From NCBI GenBank assembly GCA_958299035.1, contig CATQJL010000305.1, positions 33,865,733 to 33,929,732 of the forward strand: DNA of 64,000 nt, in the 5' to 3' direction. A program made the position numbers and the translations under genes. Source of the stretch: Cylicocyclus nassatus (lineage: Eukaryota > Nematoda > Chromadorea > Rhabditida > Strongylidae). Under the pieces are notes generated by a model. It was given only the letters and a program-made list of their open reading frames with translations, was not told where the DNA came from and searched no databases. This document shows positions 48,301 through 63,300 of the stretch, in pieces (positions within the stretch are counted from its first letter, which is position 1; every line of letters begins with the position of its first letter).

Positions 48301-51300
48301 CTGTTTTAAAATAATTTCGGAAGAAGAAAAAACGCATTTTTTGCTTCCGCCCTAGAATGCACATTGTAACACCAGCATTCTTGTTTATATAGCCAAACTC
48401 ACAAACAACATTATATCAAACCAAAAGTGACGAAATCTTACCTTTTCTCGCTGTTGCTCTTTCATGAAGCTCCAGTTCACAAAGGAGATGGACTATCCAA
48501 ACGACTAGTAAATCCAGACAAAATAAAAGTTTTAATCAAGCACGCAAGTTCACAGTCAGTCGATCATTATCTTCAAGAGAGACCTCCCTGAGTTAACGGC
48601 ACTGTTTTTAAATAGTTTTTTCCTTGCCTAAGGTAATAGTTTTTTCTTTTTTGCAAATGGTTGTCAATCAAATCCAGGAAAAGCAAGCGATCAGCAACCG
48701 TGGTCTATGTGGAATTTTTTCCTTCTTCAAAGAAGTGAAATTAAAGATTCTATAATTTATAGTTAAGGTCCGTTCCTGAGAAGAATTTATGTTGAAAAAA
48801 AAGTTGCAGAAAAATTTCATTGTCACTGATACTTTCTTGTAAAACATATGATAAAACATAATAACCTTTTTCACATAATATTTTCATCTAGCAGAAAAAC
48901 GATTTTTTCAAAAAATTAAACGAGTAGCCTCAGAAATCATTCCGAAAAATCACTAATTAGGTAACTCAAAATATCTGGCACAATTCTTTATCTTTTTTCT
49001 GATGTAGGTGAGTGTCGGATGTCGATGTTTGTGATCATAAGATTTTTTGTGACCCAGCCACCATTCAGGCATGCCTGAGTGGGATTATCTACGTTGTAGA
49101 GATCAATTTCTGTTTGTTGCGCAAGTTTCAGAGAAGATAGGACCGGTGCTGGAAAATTTTTGGTATTTGCTAATTGGATTAGTAAAGTTTCGCCCTACGA
49201 CCGCCAGAGACTGAGAAAAAATGGCAATCAAGATTTTCTGCAATTTTACATCTGTTTTCGACAGAGACAATTGTGTCCACCGGCTCAAATCAAGACCTAA
49301 GATTTTGAAAAGAAAAGATTTGTTTCTTTGCCAGTTTTTGTGCTGACAGCTAAATCGTGTTCTCGCTTGTACTCAATCGGATTACCCATTGATCCCAAGA
49401 GGGATTTACCTTCCAAACCCAATCTGTCCAAATGTTCCCGGTTAATCTCTCGACAGTCTATTTGCTGATCGATAGTGTCGTCTGGCCAGGTGAGAGTAAT
49501 TACAAGCCAGCCAGCATTCATCGGCTGAGCACATGCGCATTATGCATCAGTGCACACAATCTGTGCTTCTTTCTTCGCCGGATAACTCGTACAAATTCGA
49601 ATTTCCGGAAAGGGTGTGTCGCGCTCCAAACTTGGCTGTAATGTAGCCGAAGAATCCCGCGCATTGCGCAGATGCATGATGATGATGATGATGGCGATGA
49701 CGATGTCGGTACTGAGGGTGCTCCATTATCGTTATTACTGACCATCCATCACTCTTTGCGGACGCGAACAGCGCTTTCGCCAGCGCTAGACGGCATGTAG
49801 CATTGGTAATTAGTGCTCGCCTGGAATTTAATATGCACAACGAGCAGAAGAGATGGGGGGGGGAATGAACGAGGCGATGACACGAATAGCAAGCACTGGG
49901 AATTCTCTCAGCTACTGCGCTTAATCTGAGTCATTAGTAAGTTGCGCAACGAGGTTGTAGCGGAGGGATTCAATTTCCACAGGGGAGAGGGTGAGGGAGG
50001 GGGAGGGGGAGAGAAGTAGGACAGGGCATTCAAAGGCGGTGACTCTAGAAACTACCTTTGCGTCGAGGTGCCTTAAGAGCTCTCGAAGATGTACTTCAAA
50101 GAAATTACCGTAGTAGACAAATACTTTGCAAGGGATATTGTTGTACTCTTATCGGGCCATATAGCATATCAAGTGCAAACCAGACGTAACACCATAACTG
50201 GAAAATTTTTGAAAAGCATTAAATTCTATAGTAGCTGTCGATTGCTGCAGTAGACATGCACTATCGCAGGAGGAACGAGCTCAGTTTATGAAAAACTTTT
50301 GATATTTTTCGCAAATTTTTTCTGACTGAAAAGAACTCGTTTTCTACAAATATACACGATTTCTGAGCTTCAGAAATCTACTTCTTTACTTTGTATCGAA
50401 AAATGCAAAATGTTTTTGAAAGCACGATATTTGTAATTTGTATTGAATAATATATGGATAAATATCGAACAACGTTATTGGTACTAGTTCCTACTAAATT
50501 ATAAATTTTTTGGAGAGTAGGGACCCATTCAGAGATGCTCAGACTACCTTTGTGAAACCATGATAAATTCCTCTTTAGATTGGCACCACTGTGCTTTCCG
50601 TATTTGCGCGGGACCTTGATGCTGGTGAAAATGGTGAAATTGTCTATTCGCTTGCGGAAGGTGAAGGCCACGATTACCTTTCTATCAACTCGAAGTCAGG
50701 AGTGATCCAGACTGCGGGCCCACTAGACCGGGAGACTCTTTCTTTGATTAGGTGGGTAAATGTAATACGCGCCTTGGGGAGCTATTGTAGACTGCCTTGT
50801 TTTAGGCTAGACGTCATCGCGACTGATGGAGGAGATCCACCACGGCAAAGCACAGCCGTGGTGGAAATTGGCATTACTGATGTTAACGATAATGCGCCAA
50901 TCTTCGAAAAGGTGAACTTTTTTGCATCCTATAAGCAACTATTCTCTTACAAGTTCCAGATTTGCATCTGTTATTTTGCAAGTCACCGCTTCTGCTATTG
51001 ACACTTTGCAAAAAGATTTTCCAAACTGAATTTTGATAATTTTTGCACATCAAAAAAGACCACCTAATTGCTAAACTAGCTAATTCACTTTTTTACCTAT
51101 TGCTAATCTTTGGCTCTGCGAGGATTGATAAAAAGTATCACACGTGTTCGATTTAGGACACATATACATCAATGATCTAATCTCTTTCTGTAATACTTGC
51201 CATCCTTCGTCAATTATACATTGCTTTGTTAAACACACTATGTCAATTTCGTAATCGTTTAAGCAAAGTGCACAGTCATAAAATGGAAAATACGACTGCA

Positions 51301-54300
51301 CAATTATTTCTATCCTGCAATAAAATCCCCATAGGATTGTAATTATCGTTTTAGCAGTGGCCATAATTTAGGAGGTTGAGAAACAAAGCGCAACGCCAAT
51401 CTTATTTTATTAGCTGAGTTTGCTTTTTTATGCTCTAATAAAAACACTCAAAGTATCTGCAGTAATAACAAGGGATAAAAATTGGATGAACTGCGCATTG
51501 AGAAAAAAGAGCGCCTAACTGGGAAAGACTTTCAGGCAAAAAATCGCTCTCCGCGTCTCTGTTGTGCTCTAATGTTGTTGTTTTTATTGCACTGTAAATT
51601 CTACGAATCTTTTCTGAAATCCTACCTAATGTTTAAGGAACTCTACAACATCAGCGTCATGGAAAATGCTACTCTCCCAGCAGTAGTAGCTCAAATAAGA
51701 GCGACTGACAAGGATAGCGGTGTTAATGGTGGGTACTTCATTCTCAGCTATTTCATGCTCTACAGCCTTTTAAAAATCTAACGAAACAGAAAATCTCGAA
51801 AATTTTAGGAAAGGTTCACTACAGTATCGCTGCCACATCTTCGGCTCCTTTAACGGTAGATTACACCACTGGAGAAGTAATACTTCGGGAACGGGTCGAT
51901 GCCAGAAGTTCACCTATAGCAATCCTGGCCAGAGCAAAGGATGGTGCACAACCTGCGCTGAGTTCTACTGTTACTCTCATGCTTTATGTCATAGATATCA
52001 ATGATCATGTAAGTATCAGCTGAATTTTTCAGAATCTCTAATTGAAAGCTTTTTAGGCACCGACATTCATAGCATCTCAAAAGAAGGTGTTTCTCGAGGA
52101 AAACGTCGCAGTGGGCGAGGAAGTTGGGCGAGTTTACGCGATAGATGAAGATTCGGGAGAGAATGGAGTTATAAGGTGTGTGTGTTATGTTTCTAATTTT
52201 ACGACTATTGATTAATGAAAGTGAATGTAGCTTGTTTCTGCAATAGTTAATGCGTCGTTCATTTCCTTGTGAAGTTCCTTGGAGGTATGGAAATTTGAAA
52301 ATTGTCCAATTGAGACACAAAACGAGGATCTGAGATGACTGGGATTTTTGTACTGTTCTCTTAAAATTATGATACAAGTCATTTTCAGGTACACTCTCAA
52401 CGGCTCTCTGGACTTTTCCATTAATGCCGAATCAGGAATCATTCGGACAGCTGTTCCACTTGACAGGGAGAGAACATCACAATATGATCTACAAGTAAGA
52501 AACCACCTGTTCGGGCCTAAACAAAAAATTCTTCACTTTCAAGGTAACGGCTACTGATCAAGGCAATCCTCCTCTGAGCTCGTCCACCGATATCACAATC
52601 ATAGTGAAAGACGTGAACGACAATGCTCCAGAATTTCCACAAAAAGAATATAACATCAGTTTGTCGGAGGAAACAGCTCGAGGGAGTCAGATCATTGTGC
52701 TGAAAGCTGAAGACAAGGTTGATTTTACTGTATAATCTAATGCTGTCTTCTATTTTTTTTCTTACTAAAGATGTGCATGTAGACGGAAATTTCGTGTTTT
52801 TGCGTTCGTATACGAAGCTTACTTCCATATCAGATGAGTCAGTAGTGTAATGCAAAGTGTAATGAAATGCGATGTAAGAAAAGCACGAGTAATGCAAATA
52901 AAGCAGTAGTTTGGAGTGTTTACTCTAATTTATTGCACCTCACTTCCGTTTTCGCATGCACTCTTGAAATAACTACAGCCGCAAATTTTCTCATATTCGG
53001 AAATGAGATTCGACTATACGGGGGCTTACTGGAGTCAAACGCAAAGTCACACAAGTAATTAAGTGGTGTATATTACACCTTTACCATTGAGAGTCTGGAG
53101 GTTAATTCAAAGAAATTTACGAAAAATTAAGGCAACCATGGGTTTTTCCACCTTATTTCCCCAAAATTTCCAATTCAGGATGCTGAACAAAAAATCGTTT
53201 ACCGTATCGAGCATATGGATCGTGATGTTGTTGCTTTGATAGATCTTGGTGAACAGGTAGGTAAACAGACATTACCCTGGTATCAATTGTCAATGTTTTC
53301 GTTTAGGGTGCTCTACTGACATTGTCGGGTCAGCTGCGCAGTGCAGATAACCTCATCAAGCTGGAAATTTCTGCAACTGATCAAGTAAATCAAAATCAGC
53401 GATTGAATTTACAAACATTTTCTATACCGTTTTCGATGCTATATAGAGAACTCATACAAATTTTTGTCGTACTTGCCTCAAAATACGATAAAGAACTGCT
53501 TTTATTTAATGAATTTCAATTATTTTATTTTTTGAATTCTGCAAAGGAAATTTCAAAAACATTCTCTCCTTTTTTTGCTCTGCACTTTTGGGGTAACTAT
53601 TTTTGTGAAACACCATGACTTATTTCTACTATTTGAATTTGGCGAGCTTTTTACGTCTTTACTACTAAATTCGTCGATTGAATTTAGGGAGGATTACAAG
53701 GCCGTTGTCGAGTAAACCTCATTGTTGAAGACGTCAACTCTCCTCCTTTCTTCAAAGATCAACCTTTCACCGTTCGCATTCCAGAAGACTCTCCCATTGG
53801 GTTCCATGTCGTTACAATAAAGGTACCTTTGTTCTATTTTTAGCATCTAATAAAATGTCTTCGAATTTTCTAGGCTGAGGACACGGACCAGGGTACTAAT
53901 GCTCAGTTGACCTACTCGATCGACTCAAATGAGTTTGACATCGATAATGCGACGGGATTGATCACCTTGAGGAAGTCTCTAGATCGAGAAAAGCAGTCAA
54001 GCTATTTAATCGCTGTGACAGTCAGTGACGGAGCTGTTCCACCTCTGAATACCACTACTCAACTGGAGGTTATCGTTGATGATGGTAAGTGATTTCTGAA
54101 TGAATTTAAAAGTATTTCTGCAACCTTTCCTTAAAATCCATTTGTCAACTCCATAAATTAGATTTTCTCCCAAAGTGCAATTATTCAATCTCACTCGAGC
54201 ACAGTCGCCGATCGCGCGGTGCCGGAGCTGGGATAAGACGTATTTGCCGTGCTAATTTCCGTAAATAATCATCGCTTGAACAGCTGTCGAAAATTGCGGC

Positions 54301-57300
54301 GACGCTTATGCCTCGTTCCTCTTTGTCTTTCGTGGTCCCTCATGGCCTCTAACCTCGACGACCTCATCCCCCGGGTTCGCTGACGACAGCTCTCTCAACG
54401 GGATGCTTGTAACGGTGCAAATACTTACTGCTGCGTTCATTAGCATCGTTATGATTTGCATAATTTGAAAGGAGAACACGACTGCGCCTTTGGTATTGGG
54501 GAGGGTGCTAATAAGGAGAAGAAAGTATAATACAAAAGAGCTTGAAAAGCTACAAAAATTCGCAGCTTTTGTCAAAAGTCGTAGTAAACGATGTCTGTGT
54601 CTGCATTCAAGCGGACTTTTCATGCTAAAAAATTAGAACTCGTGGAATAATTTCATATTTCTTTAGTCTGTACATTTATTTTGGAAAGTACAACACTTTT
54701 ACGAGACATCAAATTGTGTATTATAACTGCTCTAGAAACCTTATTTATTTATTTTTTATTTTATTTTTTTAAATAAATACTCTAGAAACTCAGTAGTTAT
54801 TTTTACCTAACTTCCCTAAGTTTTTGTTTGTAGTAAACGACAATGCTCCAAAATTCTCTACTCAAAACTACACCGCTTCCATCCCAGAAGACATTCCCGT
54901 TGGCACGTCTTTCATGCAGGTACATCACCAGATAGGATTCTCACCTTGTATAGCTGAGAATTTGTATTTTTTAGGTTTCTGCAGTCGACCTGGATGTTGG
55001 CAACAATGGAATCGTGGATTATTTTCTTAACAACTCTGGCGCTTCTCCTATCTATGACCTTTTTCGCTTGGACAGAACTTCAGGCACTCTCAGAGTCAAT
55101 TCAAAGCTGGACCGAGAGCAAACGCCCACGTAAGTTTAGCATGCTGTTTGACCAATTCTGTAGTAAACAGAAATTGCGTACACCACATTATCCTTTCGTA
55201 TTTCATTTCTAAATTTAGTTTTATCAGAATTGAGGACATGACTTGTGATAGGGTACACTTGCTCTTCTTCATGCTGATAGCCAGTCATTCGTAATCGAAA
55301 ATAGGCCACTGTTTTGTTGCTCCCTTCCATTTCTAATGCGTTCTTATTGCTGATTTGGTCTTTTTTTCTTCTTTTACTCAGTTGTTCTCATAAAATGCCT
55401 CTAAATACTCCTATGCGTAAAGGTTTTTCACTCTAAATATTTTCCGAGGATAATCTTTACTTTCAGCATCGAACTTAACATATACGCACGAGATCGTGGC
55501 AAGCCTCCGCTTACCTCTTCTTCGTTGATTACCATTGCTCTTACTGATGTCAACGATAATGCTCCAAAGTTCGACCAAACATCCTACGACTTGTACATCG
55601 CAGAAAATTCTCCGATTGGAAGCACCGTTGGTATGTTTATAGTTTTAGAAATGTATCGTAATGAATATTTTGAAAAGAAGTCGTGCTGCAACTGTTATTC
55701 ATGTGGCTCTATCTATTATATTAGCTTATGCTAATAAACTCTAAAAGTTTTAGGAATAAATTCTGAGTCATGAATTTCATTCATTTCAGGTACAATAATG
55801 GCCACTGATCCTGACGAGGGAGATAATGCGAAGATACAGTTCCGAATTTTTGGAGGAGCCGATGCTAAGCTTTTTGACCTGGAAGTTGACGAAAATCAGC
55901 CTGGAGTGGTCCGGATCTTGACTCGTGCTGAGTTCGACTACGAAGCAAAGAACAACAAGTTTTATTTGGAAGTGCAGGCCACCAGGTACATCAGTCGCTT
56001 TTTCGTTTTTAGGAAATAACTCAAAATTCTTTGATTTAGCGGTCAACTGAGTTCCACTGTGATTCTGCGAGTGCATGTCTCCGATGTTAACGACAACCGG
56101 CCCGTCCTTAACGACTTCATTGTGCTCATCAATAGGTTTGAATCAGAGACGTCTATAACGCATGTTGGGACTGTACCGGCATTGTAAGTTGAACTTTAGT
56201 AGAAAAAGTTCAACCAAAACTATGCTTTGTTCCAGTGATCCCGACCAGAATGCTACCTTAGAATTTTTCATGGAAGAAAATCAGCTTCTAACGGTGGAGA
56301 AATTTACTGGCAAACTGGTTTTGAAGAGTCAATGGAAGAGAAATATCGACACGAATCTTAAAACTTGTGTTTCTGGTAAGTCAGCCTTCGGAGACTAAGT
56401 AGGTTTTTCCATCTGTACTAGAACTTCTCCATGTAAATTTAGATGGTCCCAATCGAGTTTGTGCTAGTTGTCGCTTCATCCACGTTCATCTGACCCAGGA
56501 TTTGCTTCGAGAGGCGGCAACTCTATTTTTACCCAAAATGTCGTTGGATGACTTTTGGGACCCTCCGGTTTTCAATAGATTCAGGTAAGATTTTGCTAGT
56601 AGAGTACAGGGCTTTTTCTCCATTCAAAATTACTATTTCAGGCAATCACTGGCAGCATTGGATACTTGGGACGAACAGAATATCTTTATCGTAGGGGCAC
56701 AACATGCTGCCGAAGGGGTAGAGGTCAATCTGGTGGTGATGGACAGAGGGCGGCTTGTAAAGTGGGTCAAATTTTCTCAAAAAGTTTTCAGGCAAATCTG
56801 AGTACCTGAGCCTCTTGAAGTTGTTTAAGAAATTCTATTTGTGTCACTTCTCCAGCAGTACTCATAAAAAAATCAGCCGCGTCGTACACAATCAAGTCCA
56901 AACTCTCACCCAAACCATACTCTTTCTGAGCAGACCACTCAGCTTGGAATACGGTGAATTACGGTTCAGCTTGGAATACAGTGAATTACGGTTTGGGCTA
57001 GAGTTTGAGATTGTCTTTCTCGGCCACGAATAAATTGTGAGTGCCGCTCAAACAATGGCTTAGTAATCTCCTATCAATCAGTATACATGCAGCATATACA
57101 AGTGCCTAGGTTTACCTGGACGCTGTCTGCAAGTCAGAGCCGAAAAAAATCTGTAAAGATTCTGTGAAAGGCTTAGCAGAAGCAGAAATGCAAGAATGCT
57201 TCGCAACGCCGTCTCATTTCCTCACATTACTTCCATCCCATCACATCCATATTTATCTGTTTGTCGGCATCTCCGGGCGAAAATCGAAAATTGAAGCTGT

Positions 57301-60300
57301 GTGTCATCTCCTTTGATTCGTTCTTTAATAACGTTCGCCAAGTGGTTCCTTCACTAGCCGCTAACGAGCGCCCACACGCATCTGTCACCTCGCCATATGA
57401 TACACGGCATGAGATCTGCGCGAAATTGTGTTACCCAAAGGGACATTGAGGGTATTCAGGGGTAAGGAGTGTTGTGAGATTTTGGGAAAGGGAGCGGAAA
57501 CTTTTGTGAAACCGCAGAAAACATGTGTCCCAAAACTGACCCATAGATGAATTTTTCAGTAAATTTTGAAAATTTTCTGCCTTTATGGTACATTTGTGAA
57601 AAAGTGATGCAAAATCTCATCCAATCCTGTGTTGGAAGGTGATGGTCGAAAAAACTTGTACTATACAGGCGTGAAAGCCAAGGTTGTCATCCTTTTTTTA
57701 GAAACATTTTTTCAAAGAAGTGAAGATATTTGAAATCAGAGAATTCTTTGAGCTAAAATGTGTTACTCTAAGTGCATCGAAGTAAAAAAAGCTAACAAAA
57801 CTGTATTACAGCTTATGTCCAATCAAAATTTTTCTGTAGTCCCAAAATATAATGTCTGACTCACTTATTTCGTAACAAGATAATGAGCCATCTCAACGAA
57901 AAGCTAGTTATTATCATTATTACCATGAGGAGTCAACACTACTAATGGCTAATTTCCTTTCGTGTAAGCAAAATCGTACATTCGGCTTCTACGATTAGTA
58001 TAGTTGTTAACGAAGGTGAGGGAGATTCTTTGATGAAAGAAAAAAAAGGAGTTTTTGAAAAGTGAGTGCAACGGATGTAAAAGAGATTTTCGGATAAGTT
58101 ACATCGAATAGTATGGTTTACTTGACCCAGATCTCATAATTCTATGATTGAACCTAGCTTCGGATCATGTTTTTCCTCTCAATACTGAACATCAATACGG
58201 ATACCCAATACGGAGCTTTTATTGTGCTATGGGTTTCCAACTTCGGTTTGTGGCAGCACTATTCAATCAGCAGTTCTTACGCGCTCAATAAGAACCAAAG
58301 TCCCATTTTATTTTAATCTACTCAATTTCATCTTTATTTTCGTTTACGCATTGCAATATGTTGACCTTTTCTACTGTAATCGAGATACCATAAGCATCTC
58401 CTCCAGCAATTAGCCACAATCTGTTGCCGCAGCAGTCAAGGAGATTCGAATCCGCATCAGAGCGCCCGTCGCGATTATATCCTCCTTCTCGTGACTTAGT
58501 TTCATGTTTCTTCATCCATGCCATATGCTAGGTGTCGCATGGCAGAAGCATATTAGGAAGAAGCAGCGTTAGAGATTGGGCAGAGAGGGTAGTAAGATGG
58601 TAGAAGTAAACATTATGGAAAATTTGTTTGCAGGTCTTGGAAAGTGGAAGATCTTCTGCGATCCGAAGTGAAAAAGATCGAGCGTTTGTCGTTGATGAAG
58701 GTGGAAGTGGTGCGAGACGAAAGCTGCGCTAAGGAGCCTTGTCCATACTATCAGAAATGCCGACAAACTCTCAAGCATATTGATGCTATTGACGTAGGTT
58801 AAAAGCTTTCGAATCTGTGATTTTTCGAAAAGTACAAATTCAGATCTACCAAACTGACAGTTTCATTGCAAGGACGGTGAAGACACTGAAGACATTTGTG
58901 TGTGAATGTCCGCCTGGATTTTCAAGTAAGTACATCCTTTTGTTGCCTATATTTGAAAGTAAAAAATTGTAAGTAAAACAGCGAAATGACATCAAATACT
59001 CACATCACGACGACGGATAACTTTGTTACACGTTTACATTTCATTGCAATTTGACCAGAAAATTGAAGAGAATAAAGAAAAAGCACGAAAAGTGACAAAA
59101 AAACTCAGAAAACAAAAAGAAAAGACTTTCCACATGACTGTCGTAAACTAGCTGACTATATGTGCATTTGCGGCTCGAAGATTCGTTATCTATTGAGTAG
59201 GAAGCAAATGCGAGATTTTCGGTAAGCTTTTGGCTTAGGGTTATGAAGGAAAAGCTTGACAGAAATCATCTGCCAAGCCAATGATGGAATTTATTGAGAT
59301 TCCGCATTCGAAAATTTCTTTTTACGTCGTTCAGATTTTGAATGGGAAATTTTCGAACATTTTCTCGAGGTCTTTCTTCCCTATCGATTTGGATATATCT
59401 TTGAACTTTCTGACATGTTTGGAAATTTTCTACCGAATCGTCAAAACAGTCAAGCTTGATTTCCACGAAAATTATATTTCACATTATTCATCACAAAGTT
59501 GTTTTCAAAGAATTTACAACTTCCTTGTCTATATGTAATTATTCGTTATATCGATAACGGTAAAATATTCAGTGCGGTAACCTTTTGAAAGTCAAAATTG
59601 AGTGCCACCTTCTCTCCTCCAGTAGATTACTCGATTTAGCCGCAACACAAAGATTTGCTCACCTAATTTCCTTGCACCCACTTCATCTCGAACAAGCAGT
59701 GGAGATAGGCGTAAACAGTTCAGACGGAAGACTTCAATTAATGTCGCATGCAATTCAAGGGTGCTGGTCACTTTGTTTATGCATCGCTAAGGATCGCCTT
59801 CAATTAATGGGCCAACAGCCAATTCGACGAAATTGCGTAGTGGAAGCGCAAGTGGAAGAAGCCTTCTTTGATCTTAGGAGGGAATCCCATGAATTTTTGC
59901 ACACAAGACAAAGGACCGTGGTGCTTGAAAAGCTTAAAAGTATAAAAATCACAAAAATTTTGACTCAGAATTACACTGAAGCTTTGAAGCAATTTCTCAT
60001 TTTTTTACTGTAGCAATGATAATTTTTTACCTGTTACAGGCTCAGTTGATCTACCCGGTCAATGCGATTTGCGTATGGATCAGTGCTACAGTAATCCGTG
60101 TCGTAACAATGCCACCTGCCATCCACTTGAAAATGGATACAGATGCGAATGCAAGCCAGGCTGGAGAGGTAATTTACATATTGTTTTTTTATAGATAGGA
60201 ACTATTATACATTTGCCTACGCCATTGTAATTTTATTTTTTATAATACAAAATAGTATTTTTCATTTCTAAAGAATCGAATTAGTGTTGCTCATCAACAT

Positions 60301-63300
60301 CTGAAGGGAGAAACCAGAAATCAGCAGACTTTTCCAGAAAATTACGGTTTCACACGTATCATATAAAAGGAATTGTTCTTATCGAACTTGATGTATATGG
60401 GTTGATTCCTACAGGGGAAGTAGAGTTTGATAAGAAAGGAGGAAGGGTAATTGTAATGTTGCAAGGGTCTTTCAAAGAAATCCGGCAACCAAGAAAGGTT
60501 TCACTATCATTTTGAAAGAAATCTGAATTTTTCCAAGAATCCGTGCTATATGTCCGAATGGAAGTGGTTTTAGCGGAGCTCTGCCCTCCTTTATTGAGGC
60601 AAGAGTGAGCAACTTTTGCTGTGAAATTAAATGAAGTTCTGACTGCTCCGAGAAATAAGCGATTTTATGCTTGGAGGAATTTTTATTATGTCATAGATGT
60701 CAACATTACACTGTTTTTGAGGACATGCGGTAGCACGTTCTCCATATTCATTATCTATCGGCTATGGTTTTTGGTGGTCTGATTTGACTGAAGCAGAACA
60801 ATGTGGTTTTTATTTGATTCAAAATTAGCCTACTATTCATCATTCGTCCCCATTTAATGACCGCTATGGGTCAGCCATCCATAACTCATTCAAGCATTTA
60901 TTTGATTACTCTAATGACTCAGTTAATATATTCTATAATTAGCGGCAGGGGAGGCTTCCGAGACACAGCGTTTGTCCAGGCTGAATGACATTTTCTATAA
61001 TTAATCTTTGAATAATTTGTGCGTCATTCCGGTTACGCAACCGTAGCCTTGCATCTGCAAGACTTGAAAACTCGTCCGTAGTCCACGCAGTGCTCTTGGG
61101 CGAGTGCTCCTGGTCGGTTGGTGCAGCCGATCTTCACGCTGATGATTAGATTTCCGGCAGCCATTGTGAATTATGAGATTATCAACGCAGCCAGAATGGG
61201 CCCTGTCGTTGTTGAAGAGAGCAGAAGCTGTGCTAAAGCAAGGGGAAAGGGGGAGGGGGGTAAAGAAAGCTGATGATGTCTCTTTCCTTGGTCCGTTGTT
61301 ATGGTTGCGTGACCAATGGCTCAGTGTGTAATTGGAGTTCTAGTGGCTGAGAGCTGAGGTGTGAATTAGTGTGCTCTCAACACGCACAACATCGTGTGTT
61401 GTACAAATGCATTTGAAGAGCAGCGTAGTCTTCAAATTTCTGCAAAGACATCTAGGGAAAAACTCATATTGGGCAGAAAAGATATGAGCATTTGGAGCAA
61501 TTTTGAAAAAATATGTGGTTAGGTCAAATCTCTTTTGTAGTTAATGGTGCTGCGATTCGAAGGGGCGCTAGTTTTGGAGCGGTCTTGATGAAAAATTGCT
61601 ATATAAATAATCTACTTTCTATGCAGCACTTCTTCGGCAAAGTCATTCATCTTTATTTACTTTATGCATAAGCTCCACAAAAAGTGAACAAGTAAGAAAC
61701 CACGTCTTTTTTCATATAATTTGATATAGGTGTTAAAAACTAATTTACAGAGAGCCATCAAAAGAACTACAAGCATATCTGATTAGCGAACAACATTGTA
61801 TAGTAAAAGCTGTAGTGAAAGCCTCAGAATGATTGCAATAACGACTGCAAATTTTGTTGCCTTTAGAAACTATTCTAGTTTCTTTCTAGAATGGTATGGT
61901 TTTCCCGAGCTGGAGTTGCGAAATGGAAATGTAATGATGTTTGAGCGAGTTACGGAATTTGTGATAAATCTCGGAGGATATAACAACTAAGCCTCGTAAT
62001 GTGTTTCAGCAACTTATTGGAAGACTTCTGAAAAAAGAAAAATGCTTCCTTCACCTGCGAAGAATGCTCGTTTGCTTTAATGTCGCGATAGTATCTAGCA
62101 GACTCGCTGTTGGATCAGGTTGGGTAAAAATCGGTCGCAACTGTGAAACTCTACAAATTTAGTAAGTCGAGTATAGCTAAGATAAAGTATCTCTCAGAGG
62201 CGGTTTCCAAATCGACATGATGCAAGTGGTTCAATATATCAAAAACATTCTTGTCACCAATCAATACAACCTCTTGAATCCAATAGTGCTCTCAAAATCT
62301 ATCTATTTCACTCTAAAAAATTTTGTCTTACCTTCTTGCACCCTCGACATCAAAATAGACTTTTTTATCTAAAGTAGCTCAGCGTAATGACTTACCCAAA
62401 GCTTTCTACAAATGTTACCAGACAGATGTACAGAAATTTGTTTGCAACACTTTTTCTACAAGATATCAAAAAAGGGTATTATTTTTCAATAATCACTATT
62501 TTTTTGTAGTGGCATCACAGAACCTTGTCTAACATCGCGTAGGTACTACCATATGATAACCACAGGTATAATCATGGATTTATTTGGATGTAAAGCTTCG
62601 CCTACAACAAAATCGTAAAACAACATCTGCAAATATGTGGCCTACGGATTGGAGCTCTCGTGCCAGTAGTATAGCTGCAAACAGGAAGGAAACATCCCAT
62701 AACGGGAACTCCAGCCGTGCTCTCTGCTATTCACCCGCTCTCTGCCTGACTTCGCTCCCCATCTGGAAGCCAATTCGACTGACCCTCTTAGGGTTAATTA
62801 CAGCCTATAATGATCAGTCCGGCTCGACACACGGAAATTGACTGAATGCCTACATTCGGGAAAACAGATTGTATGCGAGGGATTGTGCGTGGATTAACCA
62901 CTTGAGCATATGGCTAGAGAAAAAACCAGCTTGTAGCATCGGGTCAATCAGATGGGGTCAAGTTTACGTATTTTTACACAAAAGTTTTTTTAGGTGAACA
63001 ATGCGACATCGCGTTCAGTTCCCTGACCTGCATTCCGGGATACTGTAAAGGAGGATCGGTTTGTGAACTCATCGGAGCTGAGATGATGTGCAAGCACTGT
63101 GGCTATGCTGCTACTGACTCTGACGAAAGATGCAGACTTCGTTCGCTGGGTTTCGAAGGAAGAGGGCTTGTAAATATCAACAAGCAGCTGAGCAGATTGG
63201 AGTGGGAGCTAAGCTTCAGGTGAGAACGATTTGTAAAAACATATACAAAATGTAGGTAAGTCTGCCTACAGACTCCGCTAGAATTTTAGATAATTGGTTT

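Noticed and set aside
59585..60013. 142-codon frame in Flamingo intron 24 as a nested gene
   Set aside because: No recognisable domain, no splice or promoter context, and a repeated CTTCAATTAATG word suggests non-coding origin.
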